Below are positions 7,458-16,377 of a stretch of DNA of 64,000 nt, one piece after another. The stretch is taken from positions 216,331 to 280,330 of the forward strand of contig CABIWJ010000003.1 in NCBI GenBank assembly GCA_902362455.1. The letters run 5' to 3'. The translations under genes and the position numbers were made by a program. Below the pieces are notes generated by a model. That model was not told the DNA's origin. It saw only the letters and a list, made by a program, of their open reading frames with translations, and did not search any database. How positions within the stretch are numbered: the first letter of the stretch is position 1; the number at the start of each line of letters is the position of its first letter. This DNA is from Eubacteriaceae bacterium. GTDB lineage: Bacteria; Bacillota; Clostridia; Lachnospirales; Lachnospiraceae.

Positions 7458-8939
7458 TTAAAATATTATATTCTTATTATCAGCTGCATCATCATTGCTA
7501 ACTACATTTGTTTCATCTGTAACTTTAACTTCTTTTTTTACATTTGCATCTGTATTAGCTGAATTCTTCTCTGATGAATTAATATCTTTACCCATAAATG
7601 TCGGTAATTCCATCCCTGCCTGTTTAAATAATTCATTCATTGGTGGAATTGATTTCATCATTCCTGAAAGAAAATTGGCAGTTGTTGGTGTTCCATCACC
7701 ATTGCCATTCATAGAATCCCATACTGTAACCTTATCAATTTTAATATTCTTAATAGCATCAACCTGTATCTGCATAAGTTCCTGAAGTTTGTCTGCAACA
7801 ATAAACTTAACTGCTGCATCTGCATCTCCACCTGCCGCATCAACTAACTGTTTCATACCTGCTGCCTGCTTAGATAACATTTCCTGAACACCTTTTGCCT
7901 GTGCTTCCATCTTAGCATAGATGGCATCAGCTTCACCTCGAGCCTTTCTTCTTGCAACTTCTGCTTCAGCTTCTGCTGCAATCTCTGCCTGCTCTTTAGC
8001 AATCTGTGCTTTAATAATGATATCTGCCTGCTGTGTTGCTCTCTCAAGTTCTGCACGAGTCTGCTCTGCTTCTTTCTGAGCTACATATGCCTCTTCTTTA
8101 GCCTTTGCTGCCTGAACCTGTTCTGCTGCTGTTGCTATCTTTAATGCTTCAGCTTCCTTTTCTCTTCTTGCTGCCTCTGATAAAGCTACCTCTATCTTAG
8201 CTTCGTTTTCACCCTTAATAGCTGCTGCATCTGCCGCTGCTACCTGAATACGCTGTTCTCTTCTTGCATTAGCCTGACCGATTTCACCATCTTTATCCTT
8301 TTCAGCAACGCTCTTCTTAGCATCATTTATAGCCTTAGCTGCTGCTTCCTTACCTAATGCCTCTATGTAACCTGATTCATCATTAATATCTGTTACGTTA
8401 ACGTTTATAAGTCTTAAACCTATTTTCTTTAATTCAATTTCCACATTGTTTGAAACTGATATTAAGAATTTATCTCTGTCAGAGTTAATCTCCTCTATCT
8501 CCATTGTAGCAATAACTAAACGTAACTGACCAAGAATTATATCCTTAGCTAATTCCTGTATCTCGTTCATCTTAAGGCCTAAAAGTCTCTCTGCTGCATT
8601 CTGCATAATTCCCGGTTCAGTTGAAATTCCAACTGTAAATCTTGATGGAACATCTACTCTGATGTTCTGTTTAGATAATGCATTTCTCAAATCAACATTA
8701 ATGGAAATTGGTGTTAAATCCATATACTGATATGACTGGATAATTGGTACTATAAATGCAGCACCACCATGAATACATTTTGCTGATCTGGCCTGACCAT
8801 TCTTGTCTGCACCTACTTTACCATAGATAACTAATACCTTATCTGATGGACACTTACGATACCTTGAAAGAATTGCCACTATTAACATAATAATAACAAC
8901 TGTTGCAACTCCTACGGCAATAATAAATTCGTAACCCAT
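7458..8939 (-). CDS. floT: Flotillin-like membrane scaffold protein
   Basis: Flotillins (SPFH family) organise functional membrane microdomains and influence signalling and secretion. The 493-residue protein starts MGYEFIIAVG with one N-terminal membrane segment (about 4-24). The SPFH domain runs to about residue 225. A long Ala/Glu/Lys-rich coiled coil (about 230-400) has frequent EAE and AKEEA repeats, and the C-terminal tail is acidic. The length fits FloT/YuaG rather than the shorter FloA. The start has AGGAGG 7 nt upstream; a 39-codon longer frame is unsupported. It is the second gene after the NfeD-like membrane partner, the same order as Bacillus yuaF-floT. Confidence 0.88.
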   Translation of the reverse strand: MGYEFIIAVGVATVVIIMLIVAILSRYRKCPSDKVLVIYGKVGADKNGQARSAKCIHGGAAFIVPIIQSYQYMDLTPISINVDLRNALSKQNIRVDVPSRFTVGISTEPGIMQNAAERLLGLKMNEIQELAKDIILGQLRLVIATMEIEEINSDRDKFLISVSNNVEIELKKIGLRLINVNVTDINDESGYIEALGKEAAAKAINDAKKSVAEKDKDGEIGQANARREQRIQVAAADAAAIKGENEAKIEVALSEAARREKEAEALKIATAAEQVQAAKAKEEAYVAQKEAEQTRAELERATQQADIIIKAQIAKEQAEIAAEAEAEVARRKARGEADAIYAKMEAQAKGVQEMLSKQAAGMKQLVDAAGGDADAAVKFIVADKLQELMQIQVDAIKNIKIDKVTVWDSMNGNGDGTPTTANFLSGMMKSIPPMNELFKQAGMELPTFMGKDINSSEKNSANTDANVKKEVKVTDETNVVSNDDAADNKNIIF

Positions 8940-9131
8940 ACTTTTTCCTCCTGAAATCTGTATTTGTCTGCACATAACTTTCTTGATTTTTATTTTCAGA
9001 TTATTAATAGTTTCATTAAACGATGTAGTTGGCAAAAGCCACCGAATTACATTCATTTACTAAACAATCCTTTATCGTATGTGCTATTTAAAATATATGT
9101 AAAAAGTTAAGTAGACATTTTATAATAAATG

Positions 9132-9986
9132 TCAGACTTCCTTTTCTACCAGAACCACATCATTAATTATATCAATGATTCTAACTGTCTCGCCTGTTGA
9201 TATAATGGTATCACACTCTGTTATGGCATTAAGTTCTACCATTCGCTCTGATACCATAACATTTACTTTGCCCTGACCGCTCTTAGCTGGTGGTATAGGA
9301 AGATAAACCGTTGCATTAACTCCTAAGGTGTCTCTTATATCAAAAGTACCATCCTGCGCTAATCTATATGAATATTTTATAATTACTGCCACAACAAACA
9401 TTAAGATAAAACCAAGTACAAAACCTATCAGAATCGCAGGTCCCGGTTGCATATCGTTCGCTATCCCTGCTATCGATGCCCAGGAAAACATACAGAAGAA
9501 GCCAATAATTCCCTGCATGGTAAATAATCTGAATGATTCAAGATTATCGCCTGCATCATGATGTGTACTTGCATCATCTGCTGAGATATGACTATAATCA
9601 AGTTCTCCATGATTCAAATCAGTTCCATGAACTCCTGATATGTCATGTCCACAACCTGCTCCATGTATTCCCGATATGTCATGGTCTAATCCTATTCCAT
9701 GCATTCCTGACATATCATGATCTAATCCTATTCCATGCATTCCTGATACATCGTGGTCTAATCCTATTCCATGCATTCCTGATACATCGTGGTCTAATCC
9801 TATTCCATGCATTCCCGATACGTCATGGTCAAAATCAATTCCCGAAGTATCACTCGTATCCATTCCATGTCCATGACTTCCGAATATGATAAATAACGCC
9901 TGCATTACAAATATAATCGTAGATGGAACAGCAATACAATATAAAACTTTTTCAATTGTCATAAGTGATTCCCACCAAACTGCCAT
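9132..9986 (-). CDS. NfeD-like flotillin partner with His/Asp-rich repeat domain
   Basis: This NfeD/YuaF-type membrane protein is encoded directly before floT. The 284 residues show a first membrane segment (about 13-36), then an insertion of about 90 residues that should face outside. Two more membrane segments follow (about 155-175 and 181-206), then a C-terminal OB-fold domain ending in VVLVEKEV. The insertion holds six tandem 12-residue units of the form HDVSGMHGIGLD (residues about 52-121). Each unit carries two His and one or two Asp, a composition that suggests metal binding (inference). The SD is AGGAGG. The operon is controlled by the promoter at 10109-10136 and its operator. Confidence 0.85.
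   Translation of the reverse strand: MAVWWESLMTIEKVLYCIAVPSTIIFVMQALFIIFGSHGHGMDTSDTSGIDFDHDVSGMHGIGLDHDVSGMHGIGLDHDVSGMHGIGLDHDMSGMHGIGLDHDISGIHGAGCGHDISGVHGTDLNHGELDYSHISADDASTHHDAGDNLESFRLFTMQGIIGFFCMFSWASIAGIANDMQPGPAILIGFVLGFILMFVVAVIIKYSYRLAQDGTFDIRDTLGVNATVYLPIPPAKSGQGKVNVMVSERMVELNAITECDTIISTGETVRIIDIINDVVLVEKEV
9625..9838 (-). repeat. 36-bp tandem repeat inside the NfeD-like gene
   Basis: About six direct copies of a 36-bp unit encode the HD-(V/M/I)-SG-(M/V/I)-HG repeats. The middle copies are nearly identical and the outer ones diverged, which suggests recent expansion from the centre. The repeat stays in frame throughout. Confidence 0.9.
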
Positions 9987-10089
9987 AACATTTCCTCCTG
10001 AACCATATATTGCTTAATAGGTGTTCATAAAACTGGATTAATATATCATAAATAAATATATATTTAATTTATATGCACAATTATGTCAC

Positions 10090-10104
10090 GTAAATAAGAT
10101 TTAC
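10090..10104. promoter_or_regulatory. Operator copy 1, at the flotillin operon start site
   Basis: The 15-bp palindrome GTAAATAAGATTTAC lies 4 nt downstream of the -10 box of the flotillin-operon promoter, covering the expected transcription start. Copy 2 at 10194-10208 differs by one central base. Confidence 0.7.
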
Positions 10105-10108
10105 ATTG

Positions 10109-10136
10109 ATTATAACATAGCAACTAAATTTGTCAA
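10109..10136 (-). promoter_or_regulatory. Promoter of the nfeD-floT operon
   Basis: On the minus strand TTGACA (10131-10136) and TATAAT (10109-10114) are 16 nt apart, close to a perfect vegetative promoter. The palindrome at 10090-10104 follows immediately. Confidence 0.75.
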
Positions 10137-10156
10137 TTATTTTTACGCAAAATGTG

Positions 10157-10185
10157 TTGAAAAATATCTAAATATCTGTTATTAT
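10157..10185 (+). promoter_or_regulatory. Promoter of the XRE regulator gene
   Basis: TTGAAA (10157-10162) and TATTAT (10180-10185) are separated by 17 nt and point toward the regulator gene. Operator copy 2 starts 9 nt downstream of the -10 box. Confidence 0.7.
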
Positions 10186-10193
10186 CTGATTAT

Positions 10194-10208
10194 GTAAATA
10201 ATATTTAC
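10194..10208. promoter_or_regulatory. Operator copy 2, at the XRE gene start site
   Basis: GTAAATAATATTTAC is a perfect 15-bp palindrome over the expected start site of the regulator gene. It matches copy 1 except at one position, which fits autoregulation by the adjacent HTH protein. Confidence 0.7.
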
Positions 10209-10235
10209 CTTTATCGTGTAGAAGGAGATATATAT

Positions 10236-10781
10236 ATGGATTCTATTGAACTTGGTAAACGTATTCGTGAAGCAAGGCTCTCTAAAAAAATGACTCAGAG
10301 CGAGGTTGTCGGTACATTTATTACAAGAAATATGCTAAGCCAGATTGAAAGCGGAACTGCCACGCCATCATTTAAAACGCTTGAATATTTGTCGAGTGTT
10401 CTAGACATACCAGTTAACCAGCTTATACCCGAACCTGAACAGAATACAGTTACACACTTAACCGATGATGAACAATATTTAAACGGAAAGCAATATTTAC
10501 TTAAACATAATTATTCTCTTGCAATAACTACATTTGAAAATCTTCTAATAGAGGGTAATCCTTTATATGATGAGATATCTGCCCTGCTTGCCAAGGCGTA
10601 TTACGAAGAAGCTAAGGCATTATCAGGCTCTAAGGGTAGTAATCCACAGGTACTCATCTCTTATTTAAAGAAAGCGGTACAGCTTTCATCAAAAGGACTA
10701 TTTTCTAACCGCGAGCTTAAGACTTCTTCTCTTATCCTCCTTGACAGTCTGTTAGAAGAACAATATAATGAAAAATTATAA
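10236..10781 (+). CDS. XRE-family transcriptional regulator with TPR-like C-terminus
   Basis: The N-terminal residues 5-60 form a Cro/C1-type helix-turn-helix (LGKRIREARLSKKMTQSEV...NMLSQIESG). The C-terminal 110 residues are helical with TPR-like spacing (NGKQYLLKHNYSLAITTFENLL), as in regulators that sense a peptide or protein through TPRs. At 181 residues it is shorter than PlcR/Rgg proteins. The SD AAGGAGAT is optimal. It is divergent from the nfeD-floT operon, and both promoters carry the same palindrome over their start sites, so it probably represses itself and the flotillin operon together (inference). Confidence 0.85.
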   Translation: MDSIELGKRIREARLSKKMTQSEVVGTFITRNMLSQIESGTATPSFKTLEYLSSVLDIPVNQLIPEPEQNTVTHLTDDEQYLNGKQYLLKHNYSLAITTFENLLIEGNPLYDEISALLAKAYYEEAKALSGSKGSNPQVLISYLKKAVQLSSKGLFSNRELKTSSLILLDSLLEEQYNEKL

Positions 10782-10813
10782 GAATTTATTTTATATAAGG
10801 AATGGAGATTATT

Positions 10814-11392
10814 ATGGCTAGTGGAATTTCAACAGATACTAATTTTGATGTAACTAATATAATAGAAGATACTAAAAAAGTCGTTTTAGAATTATTAGAA
10901 GTAGCTAACTTAGAAGGAGGCGACATCCTTGTAGTCGGCTGTTCTTCAAGCGAGGTGGCAAGTCACCAGATAGGTTCATTTTCAAGTAAAGATATCGGTG
11001 CTGCCATATTTAATACTATATATGAGATAACGAATGAAAAGGGATTATATCTTGCAACCCAATGTTGCGAGCATCTTAACAGAGCACTTATTGTAGAAAA
11101 AGAATGTGCGAAAGCATATAATCTTCCTATAGTAAATGTAGTACCACAATTAAAAGCAGGCGGTTCATTTTCCACTGCTGCATATGCCGGTTTCAAAAAT
11201 GCAGTTGCAGTAGAAAATATCCAGGCTCATGCCGGAATTGATATCGGTGATACATTAATAGGTATGCATCTCAGACCTGTAGCAGTTCCCGTAAGAACTG
11301 AGCAAAAGACAATCGGTAATGCTCATATCGTATGTGCAAGAACAAGATATAAATATATTGGCGGCGAACGTGCTACTTACAATAAACAATAA
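10814..11392 (+). CDS. UPF0340 / YwlG family protein (DUF436)
   Basis: This is a conserved Firmicutes protein of unknown function that I recognise as the YwlG/TIGR01440 family. It is 192 residues long and cytosolic. It has an N-terminal helical part, then conserved blocks around GDILVVGCSSSEV, LATQCCEHLNRALIVE and PQLKAGGSF. Two adjacent Cys (TQCCEH) and several His suggest a ligand- or metal-binding pocket, but the function is not established. The start at 10814 has GGAGAT upstream. It follows the XRE gene by 32 nt and may be co-transcribed with it. Confidence 0.85.
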   Translation: MASGISTDTNFDVTNIIEDTKKVVLELLEVANLEGGDILVVGCSSSEVASHQIGSFSSKDIGAAIFNTIYEITNEKGLYLATQCCEHLNRALIVEKECAKAYNLPIVNVVPQLKAGGSFSTAAYAGFKNAVAVENIQAHAGIDIGDTLIGMHLRPVAVPVRTEQKTIGNAHIVCARTRYKYIGGERATYNKQ

Positions 11393-11407
11393 TTAAGCTA
11401 TATAAAT

Positions 11408-11451
11408 AACGTGTTGATAACAGGAATTAGTTATCAACACGTTTTGTTCTA
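11408..11451 (+). terminator. Terminator after the UPF0340 gene
   Basis: A perfect 14-bp stem (AACGTGTTGATAAC with its complement, 11408-11421 and 11430-11443) has an 8-nt loop and is followed by TTGTTCT. It probably serves the convergent LD-carboxypeptidase gene too. Confidence 0.9.
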
Positions 11452-11472
11452 TAAATCAGTATTATATTTAAG

Positions 11473-12507
11473 TTATTTTTTTAATCTATACTCAATTGTT
11501 CCAACATTTCCCTTATCACACTTTACATTGGCAATTGCCCCATTTATCATTGTCATTCTCGGTCCACGATGTCCGAAATCACAGTCAAATATCACCGGAA
11601 CATCAAGCTTTCCAAGTGCATACATAACAGCCTCTTCATAATCCGTTCCCGTAAAATCTTTATAAAATAATGGTCGTCCAAACATAAAGCCTTTTGTATA
11701 TTTAAACCAGCCTATTTCCTTTAATTTCCATAAGAACATCATAATATTTTCACCACTTATGTCAAACGACTCTAGATACCATATTATTCCATCTTCTTTG
11801 TATTTCTCTATAAATTCCTGTGTTCCATCATACTGTGTTCCCTGAAGAAATAATAATACATCAAGACAACCTCCAATAAATCTACCACTCATTTCTATGC
11901 TGTCACTCTTCTTTGCAGTCCTCTTATCTATCTTCCATTCTACTTTCGTGTCACACTCATATCCCTCTAAACCTGTTATCCTGTCCGTCAGTTCGTGCTG
12001 ATATTTATCATAAGAAGTCTGGATAATATTTTTGCCCTCCAGAATAGCCAAATTATCATTAACACTTTTATGCCAGTCATTCATTCCAAATTCCCCAAAA
12101 TTACTGCCATAAATCGTTGCAACATCATATTTCGTTGTCAATGTATGGACAAGTCCCGTATTATCTGAATATCCCTGAAACCACTTTGGATTACTTACAA
12201 ATTTTTCGTAATCCACATATTCAAGCATTTCATTTAAGAAGTTTCCACCCTTTGCAGCAATTATTCCACTTACTCTGTCATTAGATAAAAGTCCATTAAA
12301 TTCTTCGCCTCTTACACTGCCTAAACTGCTTCTTCCCTGTGAATCGGCCTTAAATACATTATCCGTAAATATAACGTCATAGCCCTTTTCCTGCAATTTC
12401 ATCTTAGCATTTTCAAATCTCTTTATATCAAGTTCATCATCAACTCCATCTGAAGTCGCTGTTACACCTATAATGTCACCTTTTTTTATAAATTTTGGAT
12501 AAATCAT
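11473..12507 (-). CDS. LD-carboxypeptidase family protein (peptidase S66)
   Basis: S66 serine peptidases cleave the L,D bond of muramoyl tetrapeptides in wall recycling. The MccF subgroup instead inactivates microcin C-like peptides. The 344-residue protein has the nucleophile motif WFQGYSDNTGL, the Glu region in IIWYLESFDIS and the catalytic His in DFGHRGPRMTM. The length and the ESFDIS and RPLFYK regions are closer to MccF-like members than to classic LdcA. There is no signal peptide, so it acts in the cytosol. The SD is AAAGGAA. It starts 15 nt after the addA stop and is the last gene of the addB-addA unit. Confidence 0.85.
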   Translation of the reverse strand: MIYPKFIKKGDIIGVTATSDGVDDELDIKRFENAKMKLQEKGYDVIFTDNVFKADSQGRSSLGSVRGEEFNGLLSNDRVSGIIAAKGGNFLNEMLEYVDYEKFVSNPKWFQGYSDNTGLVHTLTTKYDVATIYGSNFGEFGMNDWHKSVNDNLAILEGKNIIQTSYDKYQHELTDRITGLEGYECDTKVEWKIDKRTAKKSDSIEMSGRFIGGCLDVLLFLQGTQYDGTQEFIEKYKEDGIIWYLESFDISGENIMMFLWKLKEIGWFKYTKGFMFGRPLFYKDFTGTDYEEAVMYALGKLDVPVIFDCDFGHRGPRMTMINGAIANVKCDKGNVGTIEYRLKK

Positions 12508-12522
12508 ATCTTTGTTCCTTTC

Positions 12523-15500
12523 TCACGTCTCAATTTCACCCGACAATTCAACCGAGTACAATATCTTCTCTTTCACTTTCATTCCTGTTATCTGTTCCAC
12601 CGCCTGTTTATATAACTCAAGCTGCACGTAATAATGGTCTTTTAATTCTTGCAGTTTCTTTACCCTGTCGGTTTTATAATCAGCAATTACGACATTTCCA
12701 TCTTCTATAAAGTAAACGTCAATAATACCCTGAATTAAAATAGTATCGCCATCTCCAGCTTTACTAATATCTTCCGGTTTTAGAAATATCTTTTCTTCTC
12801 TGACTTTTCTGGCAATTTCCTTGAATTCTTCGACTTTTGCCTCCGAGATTCCCATAACAAACTGTGCCTCTCTATATAGTTCACCTCGCAGATATGCTGC
12901 TTTCATACGTCTGCCAAGTGAAGAACCTGCGAATTTAATTATATCATCAACGTTTATGGCATTTTTCTCTTCTTCTGATAACCTGCCTGATTTTCTGATA
13001 TTTTCAAGCATTTTCTCAATATTTTCCCTTGTAGGCTCTATATTAAAATCAAAAAGTTCAAATACAGTATGGTATGCCGTACCTCTTGCTGCACCTGTAA
13101 GTTTACTGCCTTTATCTATGAATTCAGGTACAACTGCACTTCTATTCTCACTTATTTCATCAAGTGATTTGAAGAGATTTTCTGCGCTTAAGCTTTCCTC
13201 TGTATCGTCTGCTTCTGCCTCGTAGCTTATTTTCTTAATCTCAGAAACGCTCATCTTCGCATTACTTTTAACTTCTTTCTCATATAAATATTTATAATTA
13301 ATCTTCTTTTCTAATTCATCTCTTATGGTTTCTGAAAATACCTGCTCGGTAGGAAGATTCATCAAAGCCTCTGCGTTAACTTTTTCGTTGGCTTTATCTT
13401 TAATAATATTTTCAAAGATATTTCTGACTTCGACATATCTTACACTCACATTACTCTTTATGTTGAATTGTGGATTATTCATTGGAAGAGAATATTGCAG
13501 GTAATTTTTATAAATATCCGCAAATGCAATATTTCTCCCAAGTCCATATGATATCATATCCAAAAAGCTATTGAACTTAGCCACTACTCCATATCCCAGA
13601 TACTCTTCTTTTTTCATCTTCTTAGCTGTCATCTTCTTAAGTTTGCTGTCATCAATCTTGCCGGCAGTAAATATTAATTTTTCTTTTGCTCTTGTACACG
13701 CAACATAGAAAAGACGAATTTCTTCTTCTATACAATCCAGCTGTATTCTTGTATTTATAGCTGTACGCATAATATTTTTTGTTTTAATTCGTGTATCTTC
13801 ATCAATATATTCCATTCCTATTCCCATATCTGAATGTATTACCGATTTCATTCTGCTATCCATTAAATTGAACTTCTTTTGCATATTTGCAATGAATACA
13901 ATTGGAAATTCCAGACCTTTACTCTTATGAATTGTCATAATTCGAACTGCATTATCGTTCTCTGAAATTATCGATGCTTCACCCATATCTATTTCATACT
14001 TATTCATTTTCTCAATATATCTGATAAAATTAAACAATCCTTTATAACTTCCACTTTCATATGTTGCCGCTTTCTCTTTTAACATATCTACATTAGCTTT
14101 TCTTCTTTCACCGGCAGGCATTGCCTTTACAAAATTATAATATCCGGTTCTTTCTAACATTTCACATAATAAATCGTATATAGACATATAAGTGATTTTC
14201 ACTCGGAAATCATTAAGCATATCATTGAAATATTTTAATTTATCATACAATTCCGCCTTATACCATTCAGATTTTTCTAAAATCTTTTCATCTAAATAAT
14301 TACATATATTTTCATAAAGATGCTTACCATTACCTCCACTAAGTCTTATAACAGCAAGCTCTTCATCATTTATACCTACAATTGGTGACTTTAATATTGC
14401 TGCTAACGGAATATCCTGTAATGGATTATCAATTATTTTAAGGTAATTTAATATCGTTTTTATCTCAGTGGTTTTAAAATATCCTGACTTAGATTCTAAA
14501 TAACATGGAATTCCTGAACTCATAAGTTCATTATTGATAACTTCAGCAATTCCTGATGTACTTCTAAGTAAGATTACTATGTCAGAATATCTCGCAGGTC
14601 GGTATTGGGAGGTAACTTTATCGAAAACTATCATTCCTGTATCAGGATTAACAAGTTCTTCTATTCTTGCCGCTATTACTTTAGCTTCTAATTCATTGAC
14701 CGTAGTAGGTATATCATCATCAGTCATACTTTCGCTATCAGTATCACTATTATATGATGACATATTTTCATACATTTCATCAACATCATCACTTATAAGA
14801 AATAATTCTGATTTATCATCTATCCTGTCTACATAATTCTTATCTTCACATTCACTAAATAATGCACCATAATTCAGCCGGTTTTCTTCGTCATAATTAA
14901 TTCCACCTAACGACTCATTCATTATCTGCCTGAAAAAGAAGTTAGTACTTGTAAGTACACCTTCCCTGCTCCTGAAGTTCCTATCGAGAACTATCTTATA
15001 ATTATTTGATTCTTTATTTTTACTATCATAGGTATTATATTTTTCAATAAATATATTAGGATTAGCCCCTCTGAAACCATAGATGCTCTGCTTTACATCA
15101 CCAACCATAAATCTGTTATACACACCAAATCTCTCTTTGGATATACTTGAAAGAATTGTTTCCTGGACTATATTACTATCCTGATATTCATCAACCATAA
15201 TTTCATCAAAACTCTGTGCAAGTTCGTCCGCTACAGCTGTTGGAATAACATTATCTCCTTCTTTTTTCACAAGTATATCAATTGCATAATGCTCAAAATC
15301 ATTAAAGTCAATAACGTTTTTGTCACGTTTTTTCTCATTGAATTTACGAATAAATGACTTAGTAAGCCTCACATATATTTCAATTACCTTTTTACACTTT
15401 TTCATTTCTTCTAAAGCCTCTGACAGACTCTGGAAATAATATTTTTCTCTAATCTTCTTTAAAGTATCTTTTACTTCTTTTCTACGCTCCTGAACCATTT

Positions 15501-16377
15501 CTTTAAGTTCTGGTTCACATACATCTGCTCCACATCTTGGAAGTGTTTCAAATGTATAATTTAGTCGCACTCTTCTTACATCAAAATCCTCTTTCTCCAT
15601 AATATTATGTATATCTTGTTTTTCTAATGACAATGTATGTTCATATATATATGGGCCTCCGTTTTTACATACTTTCAGCATTTCATCATATATTTCATCT
15701 ATTTCACGTAACAGACCATTTGTATATGTTGTAATTAATTTTATATATTCACTATTTGCTAACTCTTCTACACTATTGCAATTATATCTGGCAATGCAAT
15801 CATCTAACCACTCATCAGGCCATGGATAGTCTATAGCTTTTTTATAAAGTGATAATATCATCTTTTCTAAATATTCATCACTGTTTTTTGTCTCAAACTG
15901 GGCAACAAAATCTCTGAATTCTTCACTGTCTTCTTCATAGAATTCTTCTAATACCTCTTTGGCTACATCCGAACGCATTAATGCCATTTCACCCTCATCT
16001 GCAACTTTAACGCTTGGATCTAAATCCACCTCATTAAAATGTTCCTTAACAAGTCCAAGACAAAAACTGTGTATCGTTGTAATGTTAGCATTATTAATAA
16101 ATGTCTGTTGTCTTTGTAAATGTACATTGTCCGGCTGTTTAGCAAGTTCATTTTCAATTGCTCTTAGAACTCTCTCTCTCATCTCGGCAGCCGCTGCGTT
16201 TGTAAATGTAACTACAAGTAACCGCTCTATATCAATCGGATTCTTTGTATCCATTATTCTTTTGATTATTCTTTCAACTAATACAGCTGTCTTACCAGAA
16301 CCTGCTGCCGCTGAAACTAATATATTTCTATCCCTTGTATCTATTACTTTCTGCTGTTCATTAGTCCATTTCGCCAT
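12523..16377 (-). CDS. addA: ATP-dependent helicase/nuclease subunit A
   Basis: AddA is the UvrD-like helicase and 3'-strand nuclease of the AddAB complex, which resects double-strand breaks for RecA loading. The 1284 residues include Walker A AAAGSGKTAVL near the N-terminus, motif II VDEYQDSN, motif III GDVKQSIYGFRG, motif V TIHKSKGLEFP and motif VI VACTRAKE. A C-terminal RecB-type nuclease domain has GTAYHTVFELFD and IADYKTD with the catalytic Asp and Lys. The SD GGAGGTG lies inside the end of addB and the genes overlap by 17 nt, so translation is probably coupled. Confidence 0.96.
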   Translation of the reverse strand: MAKWTNEQQKVIDTRDRNILVSAAAGSGKTAVLVERIIKRIMDTKNPIDIERLLVVTFTNAAAAEMRERVLRAIENELAKQPDNVHLQRQQTFINNANITTIHSFCLGLVKEHFNEVDLDPSVKVADEGEMALMRSDVAKEVLEEFYEEDSEEFRDFVAQFETKNSDEYLEKMILSLYKKAIDYPWPDEWLDDCIARYNCNSVEELANSEYIKLITTYTNGLLREIDEIYDEMLKVCKNGGPYIYEHTLSLEKQDIHNIMEKEDFDVRRVRLNYTFETLPRCGADVCEPELKEMVQERRKEVKDTLKKIREKYYFQSLSEALEEMKKCKKVIEIYVRLTKSFIRKFNEKKRDKNVIDFNDFEHYAIDILVKKEGDNVIPTAVADELAQSFDEIMVDEYQDSNIVQETILSSISKERFGVYNRFMVGDVKQSIYGFRGANPNIFIEKYNTYDSKNKESNNYKIVLDRNFRSREGVLTSTNFFFRQIMNESLGGINYDEENRLNYGALFSECEDKNYVDRIDDKSELFLISDDVDEMYENMSSYNSDTDSESMTDDDIPTTVNELEAKVIAARIEELVNPDTGMIVFDKVTSQYRPARYSDIVILLRSTSGIAEVINNELMSSGIPCYLESKSGYFKTTEIKTILNYLKIIDNPLQDIPLAAILKSPIVGINDEELAVIRLSGGNGKHLYENICNYLDEKILEKSEWYKAELYDKLKYFNDMLNDFRVKITYMSIYDLLCEMLERTGYYNFVKAMPAGERRKANVDMLKEKAATYESGSYKGLFNFIRYIEKMNKYEIDMGEASIISENDNAVRIMTIHKSKGLEFPIVFIANMQKKFNLMDSRMKSVIHSDMGIGMEYIDEDTRIKTKNIMRTAINTRIQLDCIEEEIRLFYVACTRAKEKLIFTAGKIDDSKLKKMTAKKMKKEEYLGYGVVAKFNSFLDMISYGLGRNIAFADIYKNYLQYSLPMNNPQFNIKSNVSVRYVEVRNIFENIIKDKANEKVNAEALMNLPTEQVFSETIRDELEKKINYKYLYEKEVKSNAKMSVSEIKKISYEAEADDTEESLSAENLFKSLDEISENRSAVVPEFIDKGSKLTGAARGTAYHTVFELFDFNIEPTRENIEKMLENIRKSGRLSEEEKNAINVDDIIKFAGSSLGRRMKAAYLRGELYREAQFVMGISEAKVEEFKEIARKVREEKIFLKPEDISKAGDGDTILIQGIIDVYFIEDGNVVIADYKTDRVKKLQELKDHYYVQLELYKQAVEQITGMKVKEKILYSVELSGEIET

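Noticed and set aside
9625..9838. Possible CRISPR array
   Set aside because: Repeats are contiguous 36-bp units in frame without spacers, so it is a coding tandem repeat.
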